A stretch of 64,000 nucleotides of DNA from Metabacillus mangrovi (GTDB taxonomy: Bacteria > Bacillota > Bacilli > Bacillales > Bacillaceae), in NCBI RefSeq assembly GCF_009711125.1, contig NZ_WMIB01000001.1, forward strand, positions 310,001 to 374,000, given 5' to 3'. Positions 17,791 to 25,381 of this stretch are shown piece after piece. Position numbers and translations under genes: made by a program. Every line of letters begins with the position of its first letter. Within the stretch, counting starts at the first letter, position 1. Below the pieces are notes generated by a model. That model saw only the letters and a list, made by a program, of their open reading frames with translations, was not told where the DNA came from and ran no database searches.

Positions 17791-20059
17791 GATCTTCCCT
17801 CAAATCGTTTAATAAACTTAATGTGTCCTCTTTTTGGGTATCGGTGCTGCCGTCTGTGCCGATGCAGGAAGGACACCCGTACTCGCAAGGGCAGGCATCG
17901 ATGAGCTGGAAGCTCTCTTCGATCAGCTCATGGAACTGGGTGTAAAGGGACTTCGAGAGCCCGACGCCCCCCGGGTATCTGTCGTATAAAAAGATTGTAG
18001 GCAGCTCATTGTGCGATGCCTTTACCTGGGAAATAACGTGAAGATCCGATGGATCACACATTACCTTCAGCGGTGCAATGTGGCGGAAAACGTTCGAAGC
18101 CCCCATCAGGGCCTCTTCAATCCGCTCCTCGCCCCATTCCCGGTCTTCCAAATGAAGACTGAGCCAGGAAGCGTTCGTATGAAGGATTTCCTCAGGCAGG
18201 GAGATCGGACCGGATCCGATATTTTCATGCGTGTCGAATTTGATCTTTTTAAAGATTGTCGCCATGGCCTGAACAGCTGCATCGCCGAATCCCGCTTCAT
18301 AATGGCCTGCATCCTGGGACAGATCCGTTTCAAGAACCTTCAAATGCACAGCTAAATTCGCATCTGTATAGTAATCGGTTTTTACCTCTCTGACAAACGC
18401 CTTTTTCTCTTCCCAGTCAAGATACTCCACTTGAAACTGAATGCCCTGATGAAGGTAGATCGCTTCGTCATGAAGCAGCGTCATCGCGCTGAAACGGTCC
18501 ATTTCACCGATGACTTTGACAGCTGATATGTCGGACTGGTCAATAATGACGACATTTTCCTGGGAGGCCGACCGGAGAGAGATGTTATGTGCAGGAAACG
18601 ATGCATTCATCCAGTGGAATTGGCCCCTGCTCCGGACCAGAACATGTTCTTCTGCGAGATACTCCAGTATTTCGGTGATGTCCGTTTCTCCGAATGTATC
18701 CGTTTCACGGAACGGCAGCTCAAACGCAGCACATTTAATGTGATCGACAAGAACAATCAGGTTGTCCGGGTCAATGACAGCCGTCTCCGGATTCTGGCTG
18801 AAGAAGTAATCCGGGTGCTGGATGATATACTGATCAAGCGGGTTCGAGCTTGCCACCATGACAATAAATGCTTCCCCGTGTCTTCTGCCTGCCCTTCCTG
18901 CCTGCTGCCATGCACTGGCAATGGTTCCAGGGTATCCGGTCATGATGCAGGTTTGCAGCTGCCCGATATCGACTCCAAGCTCGAGTGCATTCGTACTGAC
19001 TACCCCGATAATCTCACCGGATCGCAAGCCTTTCTCGATCTCCCGCCTCTGTTTGGGCAGATAACCCCCTCTGTATCCTCTGATCGTCTTGGGGCCAAGT
19101 TTCCGTTTAATCAGCTCCTGAAGGTAGGTCAGGATGATTTCAACTCTTACTCTGCTTCTCGCAAATACAATCGTCTGAATACCGTTGCTCAAAAAATGGC
19201 CGGCCAGATCCCGAACCTCGAGTGTCGCACTCTTGCGGATGTTCATCGCCTTGTTCACAATAGGAGGATTGTAAAAGACAAAATGTTTTTTCCCTGAAGG
19301 AGCGCCATTGTTATCTACTAGCTGCATAGCGGTGCCGGTCAGCTTTTCTCCAAGCTCCTGCGGGTTTGCGATGGTTGCGGAAGTGCAAATGAACACCGGG
19401 CTGCTTCCATAGTAGCGGCAGATCCTTAAAAGCCTGCGGATGACATTTGCTACGTGGCTCCCGAAAATTCCTCTGTAAGTATGAAGCTCATCGATTACGA
19501 TATATTTCAGATTTTCAAACAGGGAGATCCATTTCGTATGATGCGGGAGGATCGCCGAGTGAAGCATATCCGGATTCGTCAGGACGATATGCCCCGCTTT
19601 CCTGACTGCCTGCCGGATCGCCGGGGATGTATCCCCATCATACGTATATGAATAAATCGGTTCGTCCATCAGCTGGATCAAATCATTCAGTTCGCTTTTC
19701 TGATCCTGGGCGAGCGCTTTTGTCGGAAAAAGATAAAGCGCTCTGCTGTCACGCTGCGTTAAGATTTGCTGCAGAACGGGCAGGTTATAGCAGAGCGTTT
19801 TTCCGGAGGCGGTCGGAGTTACTGCCGTTATGCTCCGGCCGCCGGCTGCAGCTTCATAGGCAGTGCGCTGATGGGTGTACAGCTCATAAATCCCCCTGCT
19901 TCCAAGAGCACTCAACAGTTTTGGATGAAGATCCTCCGGCATTTCAGCTGTTTTCGCTTTTACCGGATCAATGGTTCTCCAGTGTACGATTTTATCCTTG
20001 TAGTCCTCATCGTTTTTCAGCCATTCCACAAGCTGGTCCATCGATTTTTTCCGAAACAT
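17744..20059 (-). CDS. mrfA: MrfA (YprA), DEAD/DEAH-type DNA helicase with C-terminal zinc motif
   Basis: A superfamily 2 helicase of 771 residues that unwinds DNA for excision of mitomycin C adducts in B. subtilis. Walker A is TPTASGKT near residue 83, motif II is DELH (VIDELHTYRG) near 188, and motif VI is WQQAGRAGRR. The C-terminal DUF1998 region carries four cysteines in CPCEYGCPSC, a metal-binding cluster seen in this family. The ATG at 20059 follows AGAGG by eight bases; a GTG three codons earlier does not fit. The promoter contains a LexA-like box. Confidence 0.93.
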   Translation of the reverse strand: MFRKKSMDQLVEWLKNDEDYKDKIVHWRTIDPVKAKTAEMPEDLHPKLLSALGSRGIYELYTHQRTAYEAAAGGRSITAVTPTASGKTLCYNLPVLQQILTQRDSRALYLFPTKALAQDQKSELNDLIQLMDEPIYSYTYDGDTSPAIRQAVRKAGHIVLTNPDMLHSAILPHHTKWISLFENLKYIVIDELHTYRGIFGSHVANVIRRLLRICRYYGSSPVFICTSATIANPQELGEKLTGTAMQLVDNNGAPSGKKHFVFYNPPIVNKAMNIRKSATLEVRDLAGHFLSNGIQTIVFARSRVRVEIILTYLQELIKRKLGPKTIRGYRGGYLPKQRREIEKGLRSGEIIGVVSTNALELGVDIGQLQTCIMTGYPGTIASAWQQAGRAGRRHGEAFIVMVASSNPLDQYIIQHPDYFFSQNPETAVIDPDNLIVLVDHIKCAAFELPFRETDTFGETDITEILEYLAEEHVLVRSRGQFHWMNASFPAHNISLRSASQENVVIIDQSDISAVKVIGEMDRFSAMTLLHDEAIYLHQGIQFQVEYLDWEEKKAFVREVKTDYYTDANLAVHLKVLETDLSQDAGHYEAGFGDAAVQAMATIFKKIKFDTHENIGSGPISLPEEILHTNASWLSLHLEDREWGEERIEEALMGASNVFRHIAPLKVMCDPSDLHVISQVKASHNELPTIFLYDRYPGGVGLSKSLYTQFHELIEESFQLIDACPCEYGCPSCIGTDGSTDTQKEDTLSLLNDLREDHVFKKQTEPSERPHH

Positions 20060-20080
20060 TCCGCTCACCTCTTTCCTGCT

Positions 20081-20109
20081 ATTGTACCGAATACACGTTC
20101 GTTTTAAAA
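20081..20109 (-). promoter_or_regulatory. mrfA promoter with LexA-like SOS box in the spacer
   Basis: On the minus strand the -35-like TTTTAA, a 17-base spacer and the -10 TACAAT lie just before mrfA. The spacer contains CGAACGTGTATTCG (20088-20101), one mismatch from the Bacillus LexA operator CGAACnnnnGTTCG. LexA bound there would block RNA polymerase, so damage induction is a reasonable inference. Confidence 0.65.
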
Positions 20110-20190
20110 GAATTTTTTATCATGTACATCCTGATGCCGGATTCCGCTGCTGAGCGGAAGGGCCGGCACAATGTGAAGCCCGCCGGATAT

Positions 20191-20218
20191 AAAAAAGAGC
20201 ACCCGATTGCAGGGGCTC
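20191..20218 (-). terminator. intrinsic terminator after ypqE
   Basis: A GAGCCCC / GGGTGCTC hairpin on the minus strand is followed by six T residues, nine bases past the ypqE stop. Confidence 0.8.
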
Positions 20219-20227
20219 CAATTTTGA

Positions 20228-20728
20228 TTACTTTGCCTTCACTTTGAATATTTCTGTTTTTCCCTCTTCAGCCTTCATTGCGTCCATCTTTTCCACGGAC
20301 TCAAGAATGTCACCGTTTGTGATCACAATCGGGGTAATGGTGCTGGAGGCTTTCTCATTGATCAGGTCAAGATCACATGTAAGCAGCAGATCTCCCGCCG
20401 TCACTTTGTCTCCTTCTTTCACATGGGCTTCAAAGCCCTCTCCATTCATGCCGACTGTCTCGAGACCAACGTGGACAAGAAGCTCCATGCCTGTCTCTGA
20501 ACGGATTCCTATGGCATGCTTCGTATGGAAAAGCTGGATGATCTCTCCATTAACAGGAGCAACGATTCTGCCGTCAGCTGGAATGATGGCCGCTCCGTCC
20601 CCCATCATTTTTTGGGAAAAGACCGGATCAGGCACTTCTTCAAGCGCGACAAGCTCTCCACTCATTGGCGCAAATACAGACTCTTCTTTAGGAGCCTCTT
20701 CTTTTTTACCGAATAATTTTTTGAACAT
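20228..20728 (-). CDS. ypqE: YpqE, glucose-type PTS EIIA phosphocarrier
   Basis: A soluble EIIA(Glc)-family domain of 166 residues. It accepts phosphate from HPr on the His of GMELLVHVGLETV (near residue 84); the second active-site His is in FHTKHAIGIR. The GDKVTAGDLLL turn near the C-terminus is also conserved. No EIIB or EIIC partner is encoded nearby, so it is a stand-alone EIIA that must serve another PTS permease or have a regulatory role. It is divergent from the Hsp20-like gene at 20911. Confidence 0.93.
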   Translation of the reverse strand: MFKKLFGKKEEAPKEESVFAPMSGELVALEEVPDPVFSQKMMGDGAAIIPADGRIVAPVNGEIIQLFHTKHAIGIRSETGMELLVHVGLETVGMNGEGFEAHVKEGDKVTAGDLLLTCDLDLINEKASSTITPIVITNGDILESVEKMDAMKAEEGKTEIFKVKAK

Positions 20729-20910
20729 CTGTAACTCCTCCTACCGGAATATTCATTATCAACATACCCCGGAAACATGGTATTAAACTCATCTGCTGCA
20801 TGTATGTACAGGATTATTAAAGCATAATGAGAGAACTTTTTTCAATTAATAACCTTTTTGTTCTTACAGCATAGTGTGTATAGCAGCCCAGAAGAAAAGG
20901 ATGGATGACC

Positions 20911-21345
20911 ATGAAGAAGAAAAATGAAAACGGCACCCCGGATTTAGGCGGCTTTAACCGGGAGCTTTCAGACGTTGTGGATGCGTTTTTCCAATCTTCA
21001 CCGATCAAGCATTTTTTAAAGCAATTCGAAGAACTTTTTTTACAGAATGCAGAATTCCCCTATATGGAGATCCATACGCGCGAACTGGAAGAGGAAGTTT
21101 TGGTAGAAGCGAGCATTCCGGCCGCTTCAATGGAAGATCTGGATATCGACATAACCGGCCGTACGTTAACGATCGAGTTGGATCATAAAGTATTTTCCGG
21201 GGCAGACAGCGGGAGACAATCTATCCAAAGCACCACTTACAGCCGTTTTTCAAGGTCTGTACTCCTCCCGGCTGACGTGAATGATCAGATGATGCTTACT
21301 GCACTGCATGATGGAAAGCTGATCATACGGATACCAAAAAAATGA
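20911..21345 (+). CDS. ypqA: Hsp20/alpha-crystallin-like protein (YpqA-type)
   Basis: A 144-residue protein with the small heat-shock fold. A helical N-terminus is followed by beta strands: EEVLVEASIPAASMEDLDID (strands with the typical P-x-AxxxDID element), then LTIEL, SRFSRSVLLPADV and a final GKLIIRIPK, corresponding to the conserved A-x-x-x-n-GvL-like end. The canonical GVL is replaced by DGKLII. Position and family match B. subtilis YpqA. The ATG at 20911 follows AAGGA by nine bases; an ATG six bases earlier is too close to the site. A terminator overlaps the stop. Its role as a chaperone is inferred. Confidence 0.75.
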   Translation: MKKKNENGTPDLGGFNRELSDVVDAFFQSSPIKHFLKQFEELFLQNAEFPYMEIHTRELEEEVLVEASIPAASMEDLDIDITGRTLTIELDHKVFSGADSGRQSIQSTTYSRFSRSVLLPADVNDQMMLTALHDGKLIIRIPKK

Positions 21346-21368
21346 CACGGGGTCCCGTGTCTTTTTTT
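21344..21368 (+). terminator. intrinsic terminator after the Hsp20-like gene
   Basis: The 8-bp stem GACACGGG / CCCGTGTC with a two-base apex is followed by seven T residues. Confidence 0.9.
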
Positions 21369-21415
21369 GTATGGCCTCTTTGAATAAGCGGATACTATAG
21401 CTGGAGGTGGATTCA

Positions 21416-21553
21416 ATGAAAGCATACAATAAACAGCTGCCCGATTTTAAGCAGCTGAATGACAGGGTGATTGCAGAACCATCCTCCTCCCCTTCAATCG
21501 GCGCAGCTCTTCCCGATGAAATGACGGAGAAAAAAAAGGAGAAAAGCCGATGA
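21416..21553 (+). CDS. very small hydrophilic protein, unknown function (45 aa)
   Basis: A 45-residue frame, MKAYNKQLPDFKQLND..., with a Ser/Pro-rich middle and a Lys/Glu-rich end. It has a near-perfect ribosome binding site (GGAGGTGG, five bases before the ATG). I do not recognise a family. Its stop codon overlaps the start of the next small gene as ATGA, which strongly suggests that both are real and coupled. Confidence 0.65.
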   Translation: MKAYNKQLPDFKQLNDRVIAEPSSSPSIGAALPDEMTEKKKEKSR

Positions 21554-21681
21554 AGAAGCAGTCCCTGCTAAAAGCGTTTTCCAATACAGATGCAGAAGAA
21601 GTGAAAAAGCTGAATGCTGCTTCCGGCCTCTCCTACCGTGAAGTCATGAACAAACTGGCAGAAAACAAAAAACGCCCGTGA
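21550..21681 (+). CDS. very small protein, unknown function (43 aa)
   Basis: A 43-residue, Lys-rich frame, MKKQSLLKAFSNTDAEEVKK..., likely helical with an HTH-like spacing (LNAASGLSYREVMNKLAE). It overlaps the preceding gene by four bases (ATGA) and has AAAGGAG upstream. It ends seven bases before the stop of the convergent yppG. No function can be assigned. Confidence 0.65.
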   Translation: MKKQSLLKAFSNTDAEEVKKLNAASGLSYREVMNKLAENKKRP

Positions 21682-21687
21682 ATTCTT

Positions 21688-22155
21688 TTATTTAAGGAAT
21701 CCGGTCACCCCTTTAAAAAGTGAGCTCATCTGGTTCACTGCACTCATCATCTGCCCGGCTGTATCCATCATTTTGTTGTAGTCATACTGGCCGTTCGGCT
21801 TTTTGAACTGTGACAGCATCGTTTGCATCCCGTTTGACTGCTGCGGCTGGAAAGGGCCGTTTTTCGGATAGGGGTACGGATATGGCGGCTGCTGCTGGTA
21901 TCCAGGCTGGGGCTGAAAAGCAGTATTGGGGGTAAATTGAGCCAGGTTCTGCATGTAAGGAATAGTCGGTGTTACAGGCTGATACTGATACAGGGTCTGC
22001 TGCTGATAAGGCACTGTGTTCTGATAGGCTTCATAAGGGTAGGCATGCTGCTGGAATGCTGCATCCTGGCGTCCCCAGGATGCCTGCCTGTCTGCTTGTC
22101 TTTGTTTAAATCTTGGTGTTCTCGCTGTTTCATTGGCACCGTATGGATAAAACAT
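21688..22155 (-). CDS. yppG: YppG-family protein, Pro/Gln/Tyr-rich (likely spore-associated)
   Basis: A 155-residue protein with a low-complexity middle rich in Gln, Pro and Tyr (QPGYQQQPPYPYPYPKNGPF) and a conserved C-terminal end QFKKPNGQYDYNKMMDTAG...LFKGVTGFLK that defines the YppG family. The start ATG follows AGGAGG. The composition resembles coat-associated proteins, but localisation cannot be proven from sequence. It converges with the two small plus-strand genes with only six bases between them. Confidence 0.85.
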   Translation of the reverse strand: MFYPYGANETARTPRFKQRQADRQASWGRQDAAFQQHAYPYEAYQNTVPYQQQTLYQYQPVTPTIPYMQNLAQFTPNTAFQPQPGYQQQPPYPYPYPKNGPFQPQQSNGMQTMLSQFKKPNGQYDYNKMMDTAGQMMSAVNQMSSLFKGVTGFLK

Positions 22156-22285
22156 GTTGGAAAACCTCCTGATCGTTTATCGGAACGCCGGGTTTATAAT
22201 ACCGGACTGATTGGGCTGATAACCAGTTTATTCAGGAGGAGGATTTTTGTACCTGTACAATCATATTTTAAAGGAGCGGGTCGAT

Positions 22286-22453
22286 ATGGGAAGAGGAGCA
22301 CATTACAACCACAAGAAAAAAGGCCATGAGTCTGAAACGCCTGCTTACGGAAAACCGGCTGAAGCGAAAATGAACGAGCATGCCGAATATTCCATCGGAA
22401 CCGTGGCAAGCGAAGGCGACCGCCCCGTTGTTATTGAATCAGTAAAAGATTAA
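22286..22453 (+). CDS. small hydrophilic protein, unknown function (55 aa)
   Basis: A 55-residue basic/acidic protein, MGRGAHYNHKKKGHESET..., ending GDRPVVIESVKD. No hydrophobic stretch or Cys is present. AAAGGAG precedes the ATG at 22286, and a strong terminator follows the stop, so it is a complete monocistronic unit. I do not recognise a named family; the composition recalls small sporulation or stress proteins of Bacillus. It is divergent from yppG. Confidence 0.7.
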   Translation: MGRGAHYNHKKKGHESETPAYGKPAEAKMNEHAEYSIGTVASEGDRPVVIESVKD

Positions 22454-22462
22454 ATAAAAAAA

Positions 22463-22509
22463 GCTGTCCGGAATGCCAGTTTTCACTGGTGTTCCGGCAG
22501 CCTTTTTTT
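22463..22509 (+). terminator. intrinsic terminator after the 55-residue gene
   Basis: A long 17-18 bp stem (GCTGTCCGGAATGCCAGT with ACTGGTGTTCCGGCAGC) with one bulge is followed by seven T residues. It also faces the end of yppE. Confidence 0.9.
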
Positions 22510-22526
22510 ATTGGCCGGGGAAGTGT

Positions 22527-22886
22527 TCAGCTTTTCTCCTCCAGCCACTCAATGACGGATTGTACCGTATAGTCAACAGACTCTTTCGTATTTCTGAATC
22601 TAAGCGCCTTCGCTTTGGCATCAAAAGACTGAAGCAGCTGCTGCTCAAGGTTGTCAACAGCGGATTCAAGCTGCGATGCATGAATATACTTCGGCCGGCC
22701 CTCTTTAAACATTTCTGTTAGACGTTCTTTCCACTCATGCGCCAATGCGGAGCCTTGTTCAAAAACCGGTTTAATATCCCGGTAAAAATCATACGTCACT
22801 TCTTCTTCCCTGCTTTTCTCAAAACGAAGGGCTGCTTCCTGGTTCAGCTCGAGCAGTTTATGGGATAATTGCAATTCCTTTACCAA
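22527..22886 (-). CDS. yppE: YppE-family (DUF1798) protein
   Basis: A helical protein of 119-122 residues from the YppE family. Typical elements are EVTYDFYRDIKPVFEQG in the middle and HASQLESAVDNLEQQLLQSFD later, ending VIEWLEEKS. Its function is unknown. AGAGG fits a TTG start at 22886 with eight-base spacing. A GTG three codons upstream (22895) is the alternative but overlaps the binding site. It follows the coiled-coil gene at 22924 closely on the same strand. Confidence 0.85.
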   Translation of the reverse strand: MVKELQLSHKLLELNQEAALRFEKSREEEVTYDFYRDIKPVFEQGSALAHEWKERLTEMFKEGRPKYIHASQLESAVDNLEQQLLQSFDAKAKALRFRNTKESVDYTVQSVIEWLEEKS

Positions 22887-22923
22887 TGAATTCACCTCTA
22901 GGGCTCATTGTATCAGAACCTCG

Positions 22924-23178
22924 TCAGGAGTAAAATGATGCATTTAAAGCGAGGGGGCTTTCAGCCTGCCAGCTGCTTGCGCCTTGACGGACGCGGATTG
23001 ACCTTTCAATCACAGCAGCGGCAGTCAGCGTTTCGTCTATGCGATCCAAAAGGTGTTCTTCCTTTTGGGCTTTTTCAAATTGAACGGTTTTCCCCAGCTT
23101 TTGTTCGAGCTCGTCCATTTCATTCTCAATTTCTTTCAAAAGGTTTTCAATTTCCTCGCGGGCAATTAATTTTTCCAT
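22924..23178 (-). CDS. short coiled-coil protein, unknown (position of yppD)
   Basis: An 84-residue protein. The first half (MEKLIAREEIENLLKEIENE...LEQKLGK) is a clear charged coiled coil. The second half contains DRIDETLTAAAVIERSIRVR. The ATG at 23178 lies nine bases after AAAGGAG; the ATG three codons upstream is too close. It occupies the place of yppD between yppC and yppE, but I cannot confirm orthology from memory. Co-transcription with yppE is likely. Confidence 0.65.
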   Translation of the reverse strand: MEKLIAREEIENLLKEIENEMDELEQKLGKTVQFEKAQKEEHLLDRIDETLTAAAVIERSIRVRQGASSWQAESPLALNASFYS

Positions 23179-23297
23179 TGAGGCCATCTCCTTTCATGCA
23201 GTAAGAATTCTCCTTAATCAGCCTGCTCCCTTCCTCATTGACAAAACTAGAACCGTTTCGGCAAACAAAGTGTAAATTCTCCGGATTCGACAACAAG

Positions 23298-23328
23298 GAA
23301 TGAAAATGGCTCTGCAGCAGACACTATA
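23298..23328 (+). promoter_or_regulatory. candidate forespore (sigma-G-like) promoter of sspM
   Basis: GAATG (23298-23302) fits the sigma-G -35 pattern GnATR, and CACTATA about 19 bases later is near the -10 pattern CATnnTA (one mismatch). It lies just before the ribosome binding site of sspM, a gene class read by sigma-G. The match is modest. Confidence 0.35.
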
Positions 23329-23347
23329 GTCAGGAGGTGTTTGCAAA

Positions 23348-23446
23348 ATGAAAAAACAAAAGCCTGATCAAAGCCAAAACGCGCCGCAGACCAAACCGGC
23401 TGCCGGCGATAAAAAATTGAACGGACCGAACCGTCCGTCTGTATAA
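23348..23446 (+). CDS. sspM: SspM-like minor small acid-soluble spore protein (32 aa)
   Basis: A 32-residue, Lys/Gln/Pro-rich protein, MKKQKPDQSQNAPQTKP..., ending KKLNGPNRPSV. This end matches the KKLGGPNRPST tail of B. subtilis SspM (34 aa), made in the forespore. A perfect ribosome binding site (AGGAGGTG) lies upstream. The frame is isolated, convergent with yppC, whose stop is 13 bases away. Confidence 0.8.
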   Translation: MKKQKPDQSQNAPQTKPAAGDKKLNGPNRPSV

Positions 23447-23459
23447 GCTGCGGCAGGGA

Positions 23460-24431
23460 TCACTTCCCTGCCTTTTTTTGTACCCGGGCATATTCCTTTA
23501 AAGTAGAGAACAGCTGCAGCTGATTTCGCTTCCGGCGGAACCAGTCGGTCAATTCACTCCTGCCGTCCTGTTCTTCATTGAAGTAGTAGCGGGATAAATC
23601 CTCTCCATGAAACCAATCCCGTTTATAATCGTCTATATGATGGCAGACAGCAGGATAAAGCATCCTTAAAATCGGAGTCTGCGGCACTCTCCGATCCGGA
23701 AAGAATTGCTCGTAGTCAAACCTTGCGCCTGTGTGCGGCACGGCTCGTGCAAACAAGTAAAATTCGCTGGAGCACCTGCTTTTCAGCAGCAGCCTGCCAA
23801 GCTTTTTACCCAGCTCAATCCGTGTATTCTTATTTTTAAAACCCGATACCGAATATCCGTGCAGTTCTCCTTTCAAAGTGGGGAATAGAACAGTCGAAAA
23901 ATGGAACATATCCTGAAACCTGTATACGAATGATGTAAAGACTGCTCTTCTGAAAACCGGATGCCGGAGTATAGGCCGGTCAATCAGATGCTGCTCATTA
24001 ATGATTAAAGAGGTCAGCAGCCTTTCCTGATCCTGTGCAGCAAAAAAGCCTTCCCATTCTTTAATCATAAACGGGGAAACACGCCAGGCACTAAGCAGCT
24101 TAAACAGAGGGATCCCCGTTTTCCTGGATTCTTCATATATAAGCAGCTGTGGATAGGCATCAGAAAAAATCAGCCAGTTCGCATCCTCATACGCCATAAA
24201 AAGCTGGTCTCTCAACTCACTTTTCAAGGCAGAGACGAAGCATGGCGAATGAAGGTCCGTCATGTTGTAGCCGGCGTTTCGGGAAACCATGCTGGCCAAA
24301 AAAGACCACATAATTTCAGGGTTTCTCCTGTAGTATTGAAGGTATGCGTTCGTCCGGGATATGTTATCGTAGTTCGCACGTTCTGTCTTCCTGCTGACAA
24401 TGCGTATGATTTCGGATTCAAAGGTGTTCAT
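23460..24431 (-). CDS. yppC: YppC, DUF2515-family protein
   Basis: A soluble protein of about 323 residues from the DUF2515 family, similar in length to B. subtilis YppC. Recognisable pieces are [22 protein letters not shown] near the N-terminus and [19 protein letters not shown] near the C-terminus. Its function is unknown. The start is taken as the ATG at 24431, seven bases after AAGG; an ATG one codon earlier is possible. It is divergent from recU, with the recU promoter in between. Confidence 0.85.
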   Translation of the reverse strand: MNTFESEIIRIVSRKTERANYDNISRTNAYLQYYRRNPEIMWSFLASMVSRNAGYNMTDLHSPCFVSALKSELRDQLFMAYEDANWLIFSDAYPQLLIYEESRKTGIPLFKLLSAWRVSPFMIKEWEGFFAAQDQERLLTSLIINEQHLIDRPILRHPVFRRAVFTSFVYRFQDMFHFSTVLFPTLKGELHGYSVSGFKNKNTRIELGKKLGRLLLKSRCSSEFYLFARAVPHTGARFDYEQFFPDRRVPQTPILRMLYPAVCHHIDDYKRDWFHGEDLSRYYFNEEQDGRSELTDWFRRKRNQLQLFSTLKEYARVQKKAGK

Positions 24432-24486
24432 CATCTGACCTTCTTTCTGCCCCATGCTGTTCTAAAGAAAAATTGCGGTTATTTTT

Positions 24487-24514
24487 ATGACAGGGAACAA
24501 TTTTCTGATATGAT
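24487..24514 (+). promoter_or_regulatory. recU promoter
   Basis: ATGACA, a 16-base spacer and TATGAT lie 32 bases before the recU start, a near-consensus sigma-A promoter for recU and probably ponA. Confidence 0.65.
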
Positions 24515-24545
24515 AGGATATAGTCTTTGCCATGGGAGGGGAAAT

Positions 24546-25145
24546 ATGACTTTTCGGTATCCTAACGGTAAACTATATACACCGGCAGATCAGACAGGAA
24601 AACCAGCAAAGAAAGAAAGCAATCCGAACTACAGCAACCGGGGGATGACCCTGGAGGAAGATTTAAATGAAACGAACCGGTTTTATTGCAGCCGCAATAT
24701 CGCCATCGTCCACAAAAAGCCTACACCGGTTCAAATCGTGCAGGTGGACTACCCCCGCAGAAGCGCTGCCGTCATCAAAGAGGCCTATTTCAAGCAGTCA
24801 TCAACAACCGATTACAACGGTGTCTACAAAGGGAGGTATTTGGATTTTGAAGCGAAGGAGACGAAGAACCCGTCTTCATTTCCTCTGCAGAATTTCCACG
24901 AACATCAGATTGCCCATATGACTCAGATCCTGGAACAGGATGGAATCTGCTTTGTGATCCTGTCAGCGTTCGGACATATTTATTTATTGCCGGCCGGCCG
25001 CTTGATCCACTTTTGGGAGCGGATGAAGGACGGCGGGCGCAAGTCCATCACCAAAGCAGAAATAGAGGACAGCGGAACCTTGATTCCCATTGGATTGCAC
25101 CCGAGAATCGATTACATCAAAGCAGTCGAGGCACTTTATTTTTAA
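24546..25145 (+). CDS. recU: RecU, Holliday junction resolvase
   Basis: A homodimeric resolvase of 199 residues that cleaves four-way DNA junctions and modulates RecA. The N-terminus MTFRYPNGK and the block [16 protein letters not shown] are typical. The nuclease core [20 protein letters not shown] contains the catalytic Asp and Glu-x-Lys. The C-terminus ends ...[12 protein letters not shown], slightly shorter than in B. subtilis (206 aa). The ATG at 24546 follows GGGAGGGG; the open frame extends upstream but without conservation. ponA follows downstream, beyond a repeat element. Confidence 0.97.
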   Translation: MTFRYPNGKLYTPADQTGKPAKKESNPNYSNRGMTLEEDLNETNRFYCSRNIAIVHKKPTPVQIVQVDYPRRSAAVIKEAYFKQSSTTDYNGVYKGRYLDFEAKETKNPSSFPLQNFHEHQIAHMTQILEQDGICFVILSAFGHIYLLPAGRLIHFWERMKDGGRKSITKAEIEDSGTLIPIGLHPRIDYIKAVEALYF

Positions 25146-25343
25146 TTAAGTGGCTTTGTTAAAGCATCGTGTTGATTTTTCACACCTGTTGATTGGAGCG
25201 AAAGGCGTGAGACTCCGAGCTGAGAGCAGCGGGACAGGTGAGACCCCGCAGTCGCGCAGCGGCGAGGAGGCTCACCGCCCGCCCCTGGATGAGCGAACGC
25301 CTGCAGCGGAAATCAACAACCAAGTTTAACAGAGCTAATTAAG
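25142..25343. repeat. MITE-like palindromic repeat between recU and ponA
   Basis: A non-coding element with nested inverted ends. The outer arms are TTAATTA...TTTGTTAAA and its inverse TTTAACAGAGCTAATTAA. The inner core (25188-25317) starts GTTGATTGGAGCG and ends GCGGAAATCAAC. Inside are GC-rich hairpins: GCGGG...CCCGC and GGTGAG...CTCACC. I know very similar sequences as dispersed repeats in many Bacillaceae genomes. It fills the whole recU-ponA gap without interrupting either gene. Confidence 0.8.
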
Positions 25344-25381
25344 TAGTGCATTATGGTTTAAGAACGAAAGGTAGAGATCAA

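Noticed and set aside
18587-19297. 236-residue plus-strand open frame inside mrfA
   Set aside because: It lies opposite the conserved helicase core, has no plausible start site and no recognisable sequence.
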